Source: Solenopsis invicta (Eukaryota; Arthropoda; Insecta; Hymenoptera; Formicidae). Taken from it: 64,000 nucleotides of DNA. The first letter of the stretch is position 1; every line of letters starts with the position of its first letter. The notes beneath the pieces are model-generated. The model did not search any database, had not been told where the DNA came from, and saw nothing but the letters and a program-made list of their open reading frames with translations. The position numbers and the translations under genes are program-made. Positions 25,871-38,400 of this stretch are shown piece by piece. The stretch spans positions 15,798,329-15,862,328 of the forward strand of contig NC_052677.1 in assembly GCF_016802725.1 (NCBI RefSeq). The letters are read 5' to 3'.

Positions 25871-26850
25871 CTAGTACTAAGTGGTCACTCTAGTCGCGTA
25901 AAGGTGACCACACTGATTGCTAATGGCGTTAATAAACTGTGCGTCGGTTGACATCGAGAGCATCGTGCAAGGTATCGTGCGATCTTCGTATAAAGATAAT
26001 GGTCGTCGTACTCACCATTGTACCGGCAATCTGTTGTTAAACCGAGCGAGTTTCTTGAGAGTCGTCCGATCGAAGCTCGTCGCGTAAGCGACGGCATCAG
26101 TGATCGTCGTCCGTCGGTCGAGCATATTTTTCGATCCGCCCGTGTTTGTTTTCAGACACAATGCGTACGTTTATCAATGTAGGTGAGAACGCGGACGTAA
26201 ATAATCGTCTGGAGACGTGCGTGTGTTATGCGTTAGCAACGGTCGCGGCCACGGAACCAAAAGTTATGCGACACCTTTACCTTGAGCGCCGCGGCGAGAT
26301 GAAGGAGTCGCATGAAGGTATCCGCGCGTACCTATCGTTCGAGACTTTCGAGAGAGTCGTCCGTCGGCTAACGTCGTGGCCGTCGGGTGCCGAGTGACGC
26401 AATTCGCGAATAGCACTTGCCGTTTCGCGTTAATTTTCCGTTATCGCCGATAATAAAATGCGCATCGCGTGTCGTGCAAGGTGCCGCGTGATGCTGTCTG
26501 TACTTACAAATGTACCAACAATCTGTGTTAGACCGCGAGTTTCGTGAGAGTCCGTTCAACCGAAGTTCGTCTCGTCACGCGAACGACGGCTTCAGCGAGT
26601 GTCCGTCGGTGGGTATTTATTTTCGATCTCAATTTGTACGTTTATCAACGCACGTGAGAACGCGAATGTAATAATCTTCCGGAGATGCGTGTATGTTTGT
26701 GATAACAACGGCCGCGGTGAACCAACCAATCCAAGGGTTATGTTGCACCGCGCGGCACGGCGTAAGATGATCGCGCGTGCTCCTGCGTTCGAGATTCGTC
26801 GTCTACCTCGGAGTGCCGTCCAGGATGTCGCGCGATCGACGAGATAATTA
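25871..26850. repeat. Degenerate tandem units of about 480 bp in right foldback arm
   Basis: The same modules appear in inverse orientation: TACGTTTATCAATG near 26164 and TACGTTTATCAACG near 26637, and TTAATAAACTGTGCGTCG near 25927 with ATAATAAAATGCGCATCG near 26451. This mirrors the left arm, so the tandem array existed before or was copied with the inversion. Confidence 0.75.
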
Positions 26851-26970
26851 TTGCTAATATCATGAGTAGTAGTATTTTCGTAAGTGAGTGCTGGTCATAA
26901 AAAAGCAACGAGCAGGAACAAGAGAGGAGGAAGAGGACCTGGGAGGCATCAGGCAACGGCGGAGCAACCA

Positions 26971-27248
26971 CGAGGTAAGCGAGTACGATTTATAAATTAA
27001 ATTACATTAAGAAGATTCATTCGTTGAATTTTTTAAAAATCTATTTAGGAGATAGAGAGTTTTGTAAAATTATAATTGTTTCAATAATAATTTGAGCTTG
27101 AAAAGGATGAATAAAAACTCAATATGTGTGTAACGTAATCAATTTTTGCAATGTTAATTATTGCTACTGTAATGTGAATTATATTTATTTGTGTTTTACA
27201 GGTCAACGTTGAAAACGGACCAACTCCGCTGCTGCGCATCGTGTGTCG
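26971..27248 (+). other. Exon-intron-exon-like signals in right foldback arm (outward)
   Basis: On the plus strand CACGAG (to 26974) is followed by GTAAGCGAG. The intron-like 26975-27201 ends TGTTTTACAG, a 47-base exon-like block 27202-27248 follows, then GTGAGTGAC. This is the mirror of the left-arm signals. The block is 8 bases longer than its left counterpart (extra GGACCAAC), so a shared reading frame is not preserved. Confidence 0.35.
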
Positions 27249-30200
27249 GTGAGTGACAAATTAATCTAGTAATGAATCTCTGTTGAGTATATCGATAGAG
27301 ATCCATTGCTCTTTAAAATGGATGCGCTACGCTAGGTTAATATCGATATTTAATTCTAGAAAGTATTTCCATCCAATAATTTATTTCACGTAAATATACA
27401 CTTTGGTGCGTAAAATGTGAATTATATTAATTTATTATTATATCAATCTGTTAGCGTATTTTGATAAACAGGAACGTTACAGGAAAACATTACGTTCATA
27501 TTTTACTTGTCTGAAATTTGTAGAATAAATATACAAGTGCGTATAAAAAAATATACATTTACACGCGCTTGTATGTTTACTCTACAAATACACTTTGTTC
27601 TGAAAAATACACATTCTTATACACTTTTTGTCAAACGCTTACACCCGCAAGATTTTCACAAAATTGAGAATGCCATGAGATGTTTTTCATTATAAAGTTT
27701 ATTAAATAAATAATATATAAAATATATAAACTAATTATATAAAATAATCTGCACTTTTGAAATACTGCAGTTTATGATATCGATAATAAATAAGCGTTAA
27801 GTACCTCCATTCTGTTGCATCTTGATAATCACGTCCAAAAGGAAGAGTATTCTCGATAAGACTCATTTTACTTAAACAAGAAATTGTTGAGTGTGCGAGG
27901 TCTCGATTTCGCTAATCATATGATTATAAGGAACGGCAATTAATCGCGGAAATACAGAAGATTTGCTCTGTTTAGGCACACGCGAGTTTTTAATCCTCAA
28001 TACTCTCACAGTCGATGATTTGTGTGTCACGTCGAACAGAACGGTTCATTCAGAATCCGCTCCCATCACGTTCGTTATCAAAGCGTAAACGCAACGAGAT
28101 AAAATACCGCTCCGCGCGCTGTTAGCTTCGAAATTATGTTTCTTCATCTTCAATCTCGGAGCAAAATATGTCCCGCTGAATGTGCACGTACCGTTGTGAA
28201 ACTATCCGCTTTTCAAAAATAATCACTTTCAAAATAACAAAGTGATACTAGAAGAATGAAACTTGCATATATTTCAGATCAAACAAATTGCGATATAGAT
28301 TTAAAAGAGTTTAATAGAACTTCTCAACTCTCTCAGGTCTTTTTATACTCCTAATTAAAAGATTTAAACTTATCATTATAAACATATTATGTAAATTACA
28401 AATATTAATTATATTGTAATTAAAAGATACAATTATAATTAAAAGTTTCAATGAATATTTAATAATTAAAGCTTTTAATTATACTAATTTTTTAAATGTG
28501 TCCCAATAATAAATTAAAAAACTAAAAGGCTTAAAAATATGTTGCACTGCAGAATGGCAAGATTTAATGTTGCTAAGAATTCATTTATAATTATTATCAC
28601 AAATTTTTGGCGTCTTTAAAATCTGTCCCTTTAATCGATAAAAGATTATAAAATCTAAGAATGCATCATAAATGCAGCATTCTAAAGAGATACGGTTGAT
28701 AAACGATTAAAATTGAGTCTGTGATCAGAAGAGAGGAACAATAATGGGAATTGAGCGTTTAAAAAACAGGAAGCTAACCCAAGATGAGCGCCGATCAGCA
28801 TCGGGGACGGCGAAAACTCCGAAAGGGTGGAAGGAAGAGGCGCGCGCAAGAGGATGCTGCCGAGATTTGGTACGGTTCCAGCAAACGGCCGCGTTCGCTA
28901 TATATTCCGTTTTATCGTTTCCCTCGCGAGGAGAGAAGAGCAAAGGAGAGAAGGAGAGAGAGAAGGAGAGATACGGTCAACCCTGGCGATAACCCCGGTG
29001 TCTGACCTTATTATATCTCGCGGCTCGGCGGAGGGCTCCTCCTCGACGATATAATTTTAACGGCGGCGCCCCCGGTGCACGCCTCGCTCGCCCATTTCTC
29101 TCGCCGTGCGAGCACCAAAAGAGCAAGAGAGCGGAGACTCTCTTGCACGAGAGATAATGGATTTCCTGGAAGCCGCGGTAGCTCCCACCGGCCGGTGCAT
29201 CCGACGGGACAATCGAGGTCGCGAGTCAATGAATTTTCCCCATGAATGAAACCGCGCCGGCCGCTGCGCCCTATCGCGCGTCTCCCGCGACGAATCGAAA
29301 GCGCTTTTCTCGCGTTTTTCTCGCGCGATTTTTCCGCGACCTCGGCGCTCACTTGTACCGATCATAAACGAGAGATACAGAATTGGAGCCGTGCCGGGGA
29401 ATTGCGGAATGTGCGACAAGTATCGTCGCAACACGAACAATTTATGAGATTCAACGTGAAACGTATGCTAATCGTTCAAGTATGATTCATGTGATCAAAA
29501 TGGAATAAAAAATGTTTCAAGCAATAAATTTAAATTAACTTTACAGATAAGAGACGAATACATAATGATCGCGGCAAGCGATACAGAATTTTATACTATC
29601 TTACAATAAACAAATTTTGTCGAATATAATGAAAAGATATGAAATAAAAAACATATGATAGAAATAAAAAGTTCAAAATAAAAGATGCGATAGAAGAGTC
29701 AAAGCATCTCTAAATGTAGTAGTCTTCATTACTTAAATCTGTATTATTTGACTATTCTATTACCTAAACTTCTAAACGCTTTAGCCAAACTTCTATTTTT
29801 TTGTCCAAACATAGAAAGTTCTCCTCTTATTAAAAAAAAAAGAAGAATATTACGCAATGTTTGCTTTCTAAACATGAAAATATGCTCTTTGAAGAACTTG
29901 TGGCATATGATAAAGAGATGGTTTAAAACATAAAACATAACGTAACGTTATGCAATTAAATGGGTTAAAAAACTTGTTTGATTTAATAGAGATCCATACA
30001 TTTTTTACAAGTGAATTTTCAATTTTATAAATTTCTAGTAACAGAAGCTCAATGTTGGGAAAGCGATTCCTCTGTCCAAAATTTCACTTGTCCAACTTTG
30101 CATTTTCATTAGTTGGAATAATAAAGGTTTCATTGTACTAAAAAAAAAGAACTGATCTAATTTCGCATCCAATGTACTGCCAAGTAAAATGAGAGCACGA

Positions 30201-31570
30201 TTCTACGAACATATATGAATTAATATGAATTTACGCATTTCTCTCAGTGGCGATCTACGACTTTATCGATCTAGAGATGTATGGTTTCCGCGTATTGCGA
30301 AAACGAAGATCTATGGATTTAAATCGATTCTACGAATTTACGTATTAAGATACGCGGCAGTAAAGTGCGATACGCTCGTCACTGTAACGGAGTATTGTCG
30401 GTGTAGCATAGCGTGACCCAGTATTGCATCACTGGTAATGCGAAGTAAACAGCCGTTTTTACGTATCTCGTCTAATCGCTTTAAGATAACAAATGCTGAA
30501 AACAGCGATTACGATGCATCTCTTTTAATTAGCCATACACTGCCGGAAAATCCTATAAAAATCATGAAAAGAGTTGTCCCGTTTGACGACTCAAGTTTGA
30601 TAAAATCAAGAAAGCAAACTTAAAATTATTGCGCAATAAGAAATGTAAAAAAAAATAGCGTGTACCTATATAACAAAAAAGTATTAAGTCTTCCTTTTTC
30701 GATATAATATTTCTAGAGAACATTATTTATATACATACCAGAATATAAGTATTTAAACGGATATTTGTTAAAGATTTAAAAGATATAGATCTATTACCAG
30801 TATTTTTCTCAATGTGTGAAACAAATTTTTCTGCAAATTGAGAGCAAAAATACTGGCATATTTATTTGCAATATAATTTCTATAATCACGAAATATTATG
30901 TATTTTTTATTTAAACAGTTAGGAATAACAAGCATAATGTATCGAAAAAAATTTCTGTCAAAAAATAATATACGTTGAAATAAAAATTAATCCTGTCCGC
31001 GATTGATATGATAGAGGTTTAACGATGATATCCGACGGCGGTACGTACTCGCGCTTAGGGATCAAAGAAATCAAGAGGAAGTCTACCGGGGAACCGCGGC
31101 CGCTGCCTTCCGTTTCTTGATGGAGTAATGTGCGTTTGTTATGTTTCAATTGCCGTTTTGCCACCCACGCGCCTGTTCTCCTCGGGCTCACACATATGTT
31201 CATCGAATCATCGTTTATTCGTTCATCCGTTGATTTATTTAAAATCGCACTCTTAAAAGACGCGTCTGCTCTTTAATAATTTCAATGAATGCCAAAGCGG
31301 CAAATATTAATATCAAGATAATTTTTGTGAAATTAGAGCGCATGTTTCCGTATCATTAACGTGAAAAAGCTACCAAATTATGCTGATTTTTTCATATTAT
31401 TCATGCACGCGTAACTGTGTAATAAATACTATTCATTTTTTTTTTATTTATAGTTGAAACATAAAATATTAATAAATTCTCGAATTTCCAAAGCCTACAT
31501 CATATTATAAATAATAATTAAGCATCTATATTGAATTTAATTCATTATATGTAAAAATTATTAATTTAAA

Positions 31571-31724
31571 ATTTAATTATTTTAATTTTAATTGTGATAC
31601 AAACACACACACACACACACGCGCGCGCGCGCGTGTGCAAATGTATATGTATAACGTGTGTGTAGGTGTATAAAATGTATGTGTATTAATTCTTCTATAT
31701 CACAATTACAACTAAAATAATTTA
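31571..31724. repeat. Inverted repeat enclosing (AC)n(GC)n microsatellite
   Basis: Outer arms ATTATTTTAATTTTAATTG (31577) and its diverged inverse CAATTACAACTAAAATAAT pair across the insert. The centre has about 10 AC units (31601-31620) followed by about 6 GC units, then GTGTGC. The alternating purine-pyrimidine core is prone to form Z-DNA. Confidence 0.75.
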
Positions 31725-32457
31725 ACTCGCAAATATTTAATATTTAATTATCCAATTCAAACCTATTCAGAAGCCGGATGTTATTGCCCTAGATGAAATG
31801 CATCATAACTGACTTCGTAATCTGTTATCAGTTATCATTAAATGAAAACCGCAGGCATCAGCGGAAATAGCTATAGCACTTGAAATAGTGCAAATCGGAC
31901 GATTGCATCGCCGAGCGTCTTCGAGATCGTAACAACGCAAATTTAAAGCTTTTCACAAGAGATCGCAAAATAATCATCACGGTAACGGAACGATCGCAAA
32001 TTATAGCCGATGCGGTAAGTTAATATCCGCAATGTTGCACAGAGGAACGATAATTTCCTCTAAGGACGTATGATGGAGGGCGTAGCATGTGTTTTCGATT
32101 CTCCATCGATCGTTCGTCGATCGAGCGAGAAGCATCGGCGGCGAGGATGCCGGAGGATGCCGTTGCGTAACTCCTGAGAAATAAATTGCACGAGTAGGAA
32201 TCGATCGCGCTGACCTCGATTAACCCTTTAACTACGAGTGAGTCGTATCCAAATCTCTTCGCGTTCGTCAAAGTCATTTTTCACGAAATTCTGAGCGGAT
32301 TTCCTGTGTGGAACATTTTTTTATATTAATATGATAAATGTTTCATCACATTCATCGCGTTAGATATCAGATACCTTACTTTAAGTTAATAACAATCTTT
32401 CCAGAATTAGAATTTTTGCAAATTTATAAATATATCATTTATATTTCCTTTGAATTA

Positions 32458-32481
32458 CTAATAATAATAATAATAATAATA
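32458..32481. repeat. (AAT)n microsatellite
   Basis: Eight AAT/ATA units in AT-rich DNA. Confidence 0.85.
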
Positions 32482-32860
32482 GACTCTTTGAATTAAAATT
32501 AAATTTAAGGAGTTTCAAACTTAAAATTTTTTTTATATATATTTGCAATTTCTAAATCATTAAATCATTTCTTTCAGAGTTTTCAATTTAATTAATAGTC
32601 TTTTCAATAACTCGTATTCAAATAATAAAAAATTAATAATTCCTTCTTTATTAAGATTGTAAAATATATCAAACACCTATTCTTTGCTTGGTCTTTCTAC
32701 TTATTTGGTAAATGTTTAAGCGGCATTACGGAGAAAGAGAGAGTCTAAATATCCGACGATACATTTGCTAGAGCTTTTTATGTATCTTTAAACGTAAGAA
32801 TTACTAGGCACAGGCCGAGATCTGAGTAACGAACTAATACACAAAGAGCATAATTTTCAT

Positions 32861-32879
32861 CTCCTGGGCTCTCAATTAA
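32861..32879 (+). repeat. 19 bp exact direct repeat, copy 1
   Basis: CTCCTGGGCTCTCAATTAA occurs here and again at 33435-33453, 574 bp away. The copies lie in GC-richer patches and end in a homeodomain-like TCAATTAA. Confidence 0.85.
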
Positions 32880-33434
32880 GCCCTCGGCGGCTATAAGCGT
32901 ACGGTGAATCATGCGAGAATCGGAATGCCAAATCGAGCGATTGTCATAGCTCGTTTAGAGTCCACCGAGACTTTTAGCCCGGCTTAATTAACGAGGTCGA
33001 TGGAAGAGAACCAACACCAGCAACTGCTGGAACGCTAATAATTCCCGTTCTAATAATTCCCATCACGACGGCTGTATTATGAAACATGTCGACTGTCTTC
33101 AATTATCCAAGAATGTCATTAATGATAACGATAATAGCGAATCAATGTGGCTTCACCGTGTTTCGGTTAAATGAGAAAGATAGAAGGTTTAACAAACATC
33201 TATAATCACCTCAAAATTTTAATTAGTAAACTCCAGTGCTGTTTGTTTTAGCTTCAGAAAAACTGGTTCCATAATCCGGCTTCTTTCTTTGAATAAATCA
33301 AAGATAAATTTCTTTTTAGCGCTATATAGATGCCAGACTTCCTCTATAATCTCAGACGCGATCGCAACGTGTGCAGCGTAGTACTACAAAGTGGTAAAGT
33401 TAATACGTAAGCGATAAAGTTGAATCGTTCTCTC

Positions 33435-33453
33435 CTCCTGGGCTCTCAATTAA
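33435..33453 (+). repeat. 19 bp exact direct repeat, copy 2
   Basis: Second exact copy of the 19-mer at 32861. The flanks differ, so it is not a large segmental duplication. Confidence 0.85.
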
Positions 33454-35304
33454 TATCTTTGCTCGCGGAAAGCGCGGACGCCATCATGATGCCGAAACGA
33501 CGCGACGAACAGCACGAGCGACTCGCTCGCTCGCTCGCTTACGTACGCAAAGGAGGCCCGCTTTTAATGCGTGCGTGTCGGTGCGTAAGTGAGAGGCGGA
33601 GCCGTGCCTCGACGGAGGTCATAGGGCAATACCAATCACAGCCCCGTGATAACCACTCTCCTGCCATGCGTCCCGCGGATGCGTACATGAGTGCGTGCGT
33701 GCATTCTTGCGTGCGTGCTCATATGCGAGCGCGAACGCAAGCAAGCGTGCGTCATAGTTGCAAAACTAATTATTTCTCGTGGCGCTCTCGTTGCCGTCGG
33801 GCGTATCTCGTCGAACCTCGCGATTTGCAAGGGGCGGAGGGAAAGAGGCAGAGGAAGATCGACGTAATTGGGTTTGCATACGATTTGCCGAAGGTACCGA
33901 CTTTTTTTGCGAAGGAAACGGGAACGCCGAAGACTCCGACGCACTTCCGGGAAGTTCAAAGTTTTCTGCATTCGTGCATTTGACTGATTATTGACGACTC
34001 CGTTCTGGAACTGTCACGTTCGCTTCGCTAACCGATCGCAGCTGTCCGATAGAGGCCCGCCGTCCTCTCGTCATCTAGCTATCGCTGTATCTGCTAAACG
34101 CGTCCTTTCGGATTAGCAATTTTATCTTATGAAGATTTCCTTCGCGTTGTTGCGTCAGAAACCAATAACTATACAATCGCATTGAGCGCTGGATGCGACT
34201 ACACCGGTCTCGTTTCACGTTAATGCATAGGACTCGCTCTTCGTATTAGATAAATTGTTAATGTAGTTATAATTGCATCATGGAACTTCCAGAGAATCCG
34301 CGTTCTACAACAACATAGATAGCACATATAACTTAAATATTTCAAAAGTAGATGTAAACATAATGAACATGATCCATATTCAGACACATTATGCAAAGAC
34401 TTATTTATATCTTCAGATTATAATTAAATTTTAATATTATAATAAAAAAGTATTTGGAATTAATAATAATTTTTTATGTCCAGATAAGTGTGTCTGGACG
34501 TCACCGTTTACCTTAATGAAAAAGAAATAAATCCCTTGAAACAGATAGAAAAAATTTAGATTCTTCCATCTAGTAAGCAACCTCCTTTTATCGAAAAAGT
34601 ACTATATTAAAAAAAAAAGATCAAGTCTGTTTAATGTTAATTATTTTTTATTTTTGGCACATCATTTGGTTTAATTTTTTTTTAGAGTTACTTCGCAGAG
34701 AATTGATCAAGTTAACGTGTTGCATTCGTCAAATGTAATTTATATAAACACGTTTAGTCTTTTAGAAAAAGACGGATGTAACTATGAACACAATACATGC
34801 AAATTTTCTACGGTCACAGAGAATTCGCTTTCGGTTCGCGTGGTTGGCAAGGGAACGCACGCGGAAATGGACGGTGATACATCACCGAGATCAATCCAAT
34901 CGCATTTTCTCAAGAGTCAACCGCCGGCGCGCGCCGTGTCACGACTCGCATAATCGTACGATTTGTACGTGTCGCTATGCCGCCTACCCCCGAGACATGG
35001 GGTTTCTCTTCGAGGCAACACTTTTCTCGATGCCTCGAACACGGAAATTCGCAGCTCGTCGTTTCGTGCGATTGTAAATGCGGATAGAAGACACAGCGAG
35101 ATCGTACAATTTTATGAAAAGAAATATGAAGAACCTTTCCGAGGATCTTGTCTAACTCGCATAATTTTGAATTAATTTTCTCTTTGAAAAGAATAAACAA
35201 TATTCTTTCAAAATCGTGTATGTAAAACGAGAAATGTCACGTTTATGCATATTTTTATATCATTCTATAATTTATATATTTTCTTGGCGTTATTTCGCGT
35301 AATA

Positions 35305-35426
35305 TTGGATTGGAATAAAAGTTTGTAACATTTTTTAAGTAAAACTCGAAAATAATATTTAAATATTTGTACACAGATTTATTTAACCACTTATGTGTTG
35401 CTACGAACTTTTTTGTTCCAACCTAA
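35305..35426. mobile_element. Second mariner-type MITE, 122 bp
   Basis: The left end TTGGATTGGAATAAAAGTTT and right end GAACTTTTTTGTTCCAACCTAA are imperfect inverse copies. TA precedes (35303-35304) and follows (35427-35428). The left end has decayed from the TTAGGTTGG form seen at the right end and in the element at 3345. There is no coding content. Confidence 0.8.
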
Positions 35427-38400
35427 TATATATACGATATTTGTTTTCTTTTAACTTATTTATGTTCTTTGAAGCTCTTATTTAATAATTAATTTTTTTA
35501 GTACAGTTAATCGAAATATTTGAAAAAATATGTGATTAAACAATGTAATGCACATCTAATAGTAAAAATAAACTATGACAATTATATTGTAGAATTAAAA
35601 TAAGAATTTACTAGAAACGGAATATTATAAATTAGATTAGATTATAATTATATTATAAAACTTTTTTAGTTTATAATTACAATCGACATTTTATTGTGCA
35701 CTAAAAATTTGAATATAATGCATTGAATATTCTTATAAATTTTGCAATAAAAATTGAAATGAAGAATTAGTACATATAATAAAAAATTAAAACTTCTGGT
35801 AATAAGATCGATTGCTCGTCACTACGAAAGTTTATACATAAAAAAGTTAATATTAAATCACTTCTCAAATGACTCAAATCCGAGCAACTAACGCCATCAC
35901 CTCGGTGAAATGCGGTGAACTGGAGGCCAGAACTGGATTGAAGAGGTCAGTAGCGGATAGAGGTACATTTACCATCACTGTAAAAATGGTTCTGAAAGTG
36001 CTAGTTTCACTGTAAATAACTAATACTTAATAAATTTTTTAAATGTAAATATGAGTTTGGAGCTTCAAGTTAATTTAATACAAAATTATTAATTTTTCAT
36101 AATAGAAATAGTTAATTAAAAAAATATTATTGTTAAGTTTTATCCATCGAGTAAAATTAATATGTTATAATTAAATTGGTAATTTCGAAAAAAGACACGA
36201 GTAATATTTGAAATAAACATTTCTCAAATATTTTTTACGTATGATACAATAAAGTCTCAAAAAATAATATTTTACAAATACATTGATAATGAATTGATAG
36301 TATTTTGAATCAAAGCTATGCAATTGAAAATTGTAGCGCTTTTTTCTCAATTTCTATCAAACAAGCATTTTTCTTTTTATGCTTTTTTAATAATTATTTT
36401 ATAATCAATTTTATGAAATTTTTTTATCCACTGTTTAGAAGGCAAATGATGCGCAAGCGCGTATCATCACTCAAATTATTAAATTATTTTTGCCATAAAC
36501 TTGCTATTCATATTATGTAATTTTATAGTTATCATTATACATTATCTTTAAAACAAATTACCAAACTCCGTAAATTGCCTCTGGATCGCATCTTCGCCAA
36601 TGGAGCTTCATGCTAAAAATCGAGTTATTAAAAAGTCATGCAGGGAATACGTACGAACCGTTTGCGCGAAAGAGTTAAAATAAAAAACAATTTATTAACG
36701 ACATAATTACAATAGTATATTCTGCGTGTGGAAAGCAATATTTCTCTTTTTTTTATACATCGTTTTTTATTTTATCTCGGACCATTCGACAATAATTCCT
36801 TGATTTAATCACAAACCTACTATAAAATATCCGCAGTCGATATACCTCGTCCGTCATGCGTCCGTGTGTAATTTATGTTCCGGTCTTCTTTCTCCGTTCC
36901 CGAAACGAATAGCCGATGATTTACTTGATATAATTGTTTCTAAATAATCACGAATCTTACACGGCAAACGCTAAATACAACGGAACGGTCGGACATTGTG
37001 GTGTATAAATTTATATCCTTGTACAATCGAGTGCAATAATTGCGCAAAATGTGTTTGTACTTTTTCATCTTTGTGTTGAAATCGAAAAATGGGCTCCTGA
37101 AGTTTTTTTAAAAAGAAAATAATACGACAATATTTAAGAGAATATTGTAATTTATAGTGCAATAATTAAAAAAAAATTTATAACTTTTATAATGTTTACT
37201 AGATTATCAAATATAAATACATTTGTAACAAATATTGAAAATTATTTCTTAATATTTAACTATTAACAAATTAATGATATATTCATAATAAATTATTAGT
37301 ATTATTAATTAATAGGAATCTATACAGATTTGTCCATTTTCATTACTGAACGTAACTCTTAAGTACTTTCTAGAAAGAGATGATATTTTTTAACGAATTA
37401 ATTATAAATTGAATATAATCATATTAATGATATCCAGGTATATGTATGAGTTTTCAAAATATTTTCCGAAACTGAGACTATTTCTCTTTTTCGTATTAAT
37501 GTTGCCCATTTAGGAATTCAAAAGGAGCATTGCAGCATCACTGCACTCGTTTGTACTATGATGATGTTATCTAGTCACCGTAGACTTACGACACGCGGAA
37601 CTGGCCGTCTAAGAGTCTACTATTACTACACTTGAACAGGATTAATTGTTAAGAGCTTCTACCTAATAAATGCTATACGAAGTATAAGGCTTATAAAATT
37701 CAGCTAGATGACTGTACAAAACGACAACGAAACGAATTAAACCACGCTGATACGGAATAGTCGCGTAGTTACAGTGACAGATAACACTCGTATTCCCGCA
37801 TAAGAAATTCGTTTGGTTCACACGATTGTCAATACACGTATTTGTTTCCGTTACTTTCAAGCGAAAATGTGCTGATATTTCGACTCTTCGGCAATGCGCT
37901 TCGGGACGATTTAAGTGGCTCACACGCGACCTAACGGTTTGCGTAGAATGCGGATGAGCGTAACGAGACGTGACAATAAGATAGAATAAAGAATAAGGAG
38001 AAGATAAAATTTGGAAAAAAGATAATGTTTTCTAGACGTCGCGAATTTTTATGTTAAAAGCTAGAGATGTGCAAAATATTCGAATACGAATCGAATAAGA
38101 TAAGATTCGATTTGATTCGTTTCGGTATCACAAAATCCAGATTCGCATATTTCTATTGGAAGCTATATATTTCTAATACGAATCTGATATAATTCTAATG
38201 ATTCTTTCTAGCTATCTACAGTCATTATGGTTTAAATAAATACAGCAGCTATTCCATATCTGGCATTTATAATAAGTAGGTTTGTGCAAATTATACATAT
38301 TTAAGCGTAGAATTTTTTAACTTTTTTCCGCTTTTTCTGAATGTTCCGTTTTGTCATTATTATGTACTATGTACAATACTTAAAGTACGAGAACGTTCTT

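Larger units (their letters stand above)
23904..27766. mobile_element. Giant inverted repeat, foldback (FB/Galileo-like) element
   Basis: The left arm (23904-25859) and right arm (25871-27766) are inverted copies over almost their full length, about 1.9 kb each, around an 11-base centre (ACGGCGTCGCG). Outermost pairing is GTATTTGAAAAGTGTAGATT at the left with the inverse of AATCTGCACTTTTGAAATAC at the right; innermost is CTAGTAACTAG against CTAGTACTAA. The outer about 0.9 kb of each arm is AT-rich and the inner about 1 kb is CpG-rich. The inner part consists of degenerate tandem units of about 480 bp. The left arm holds about 110 bp (near 24813-24920) lacking from the right. By eye the arms are well conserved but clearly diverged, so this is not an assembly mirror. 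Long TIRs made of subterminal tandem repeats are typical of foldback transposons. No transposase was recognised and no target duplication could be fixed. Confidence 0.8.

Noticed and set aside
28744..29440. Overlapping basic frames on both strands
   Set aside because: A GC-rich, purine-biased patch. Several frames are open at once, with no conserved motif and no splice support.
33420..33983. 187-codon open frame in CpG island
   Set aside because: Composition-driven: overlapping frames are open on the other strand, the residues reflect TGCG and GCTC repeats, and no domain is recognisable.
38050..38215. ATTCGAATACGAATCGAAT-type repeats resembling parts of hAT or LTR elements
   Set aside because: Only short degenerate repeats, with no ends, target duplication or coding remnant.
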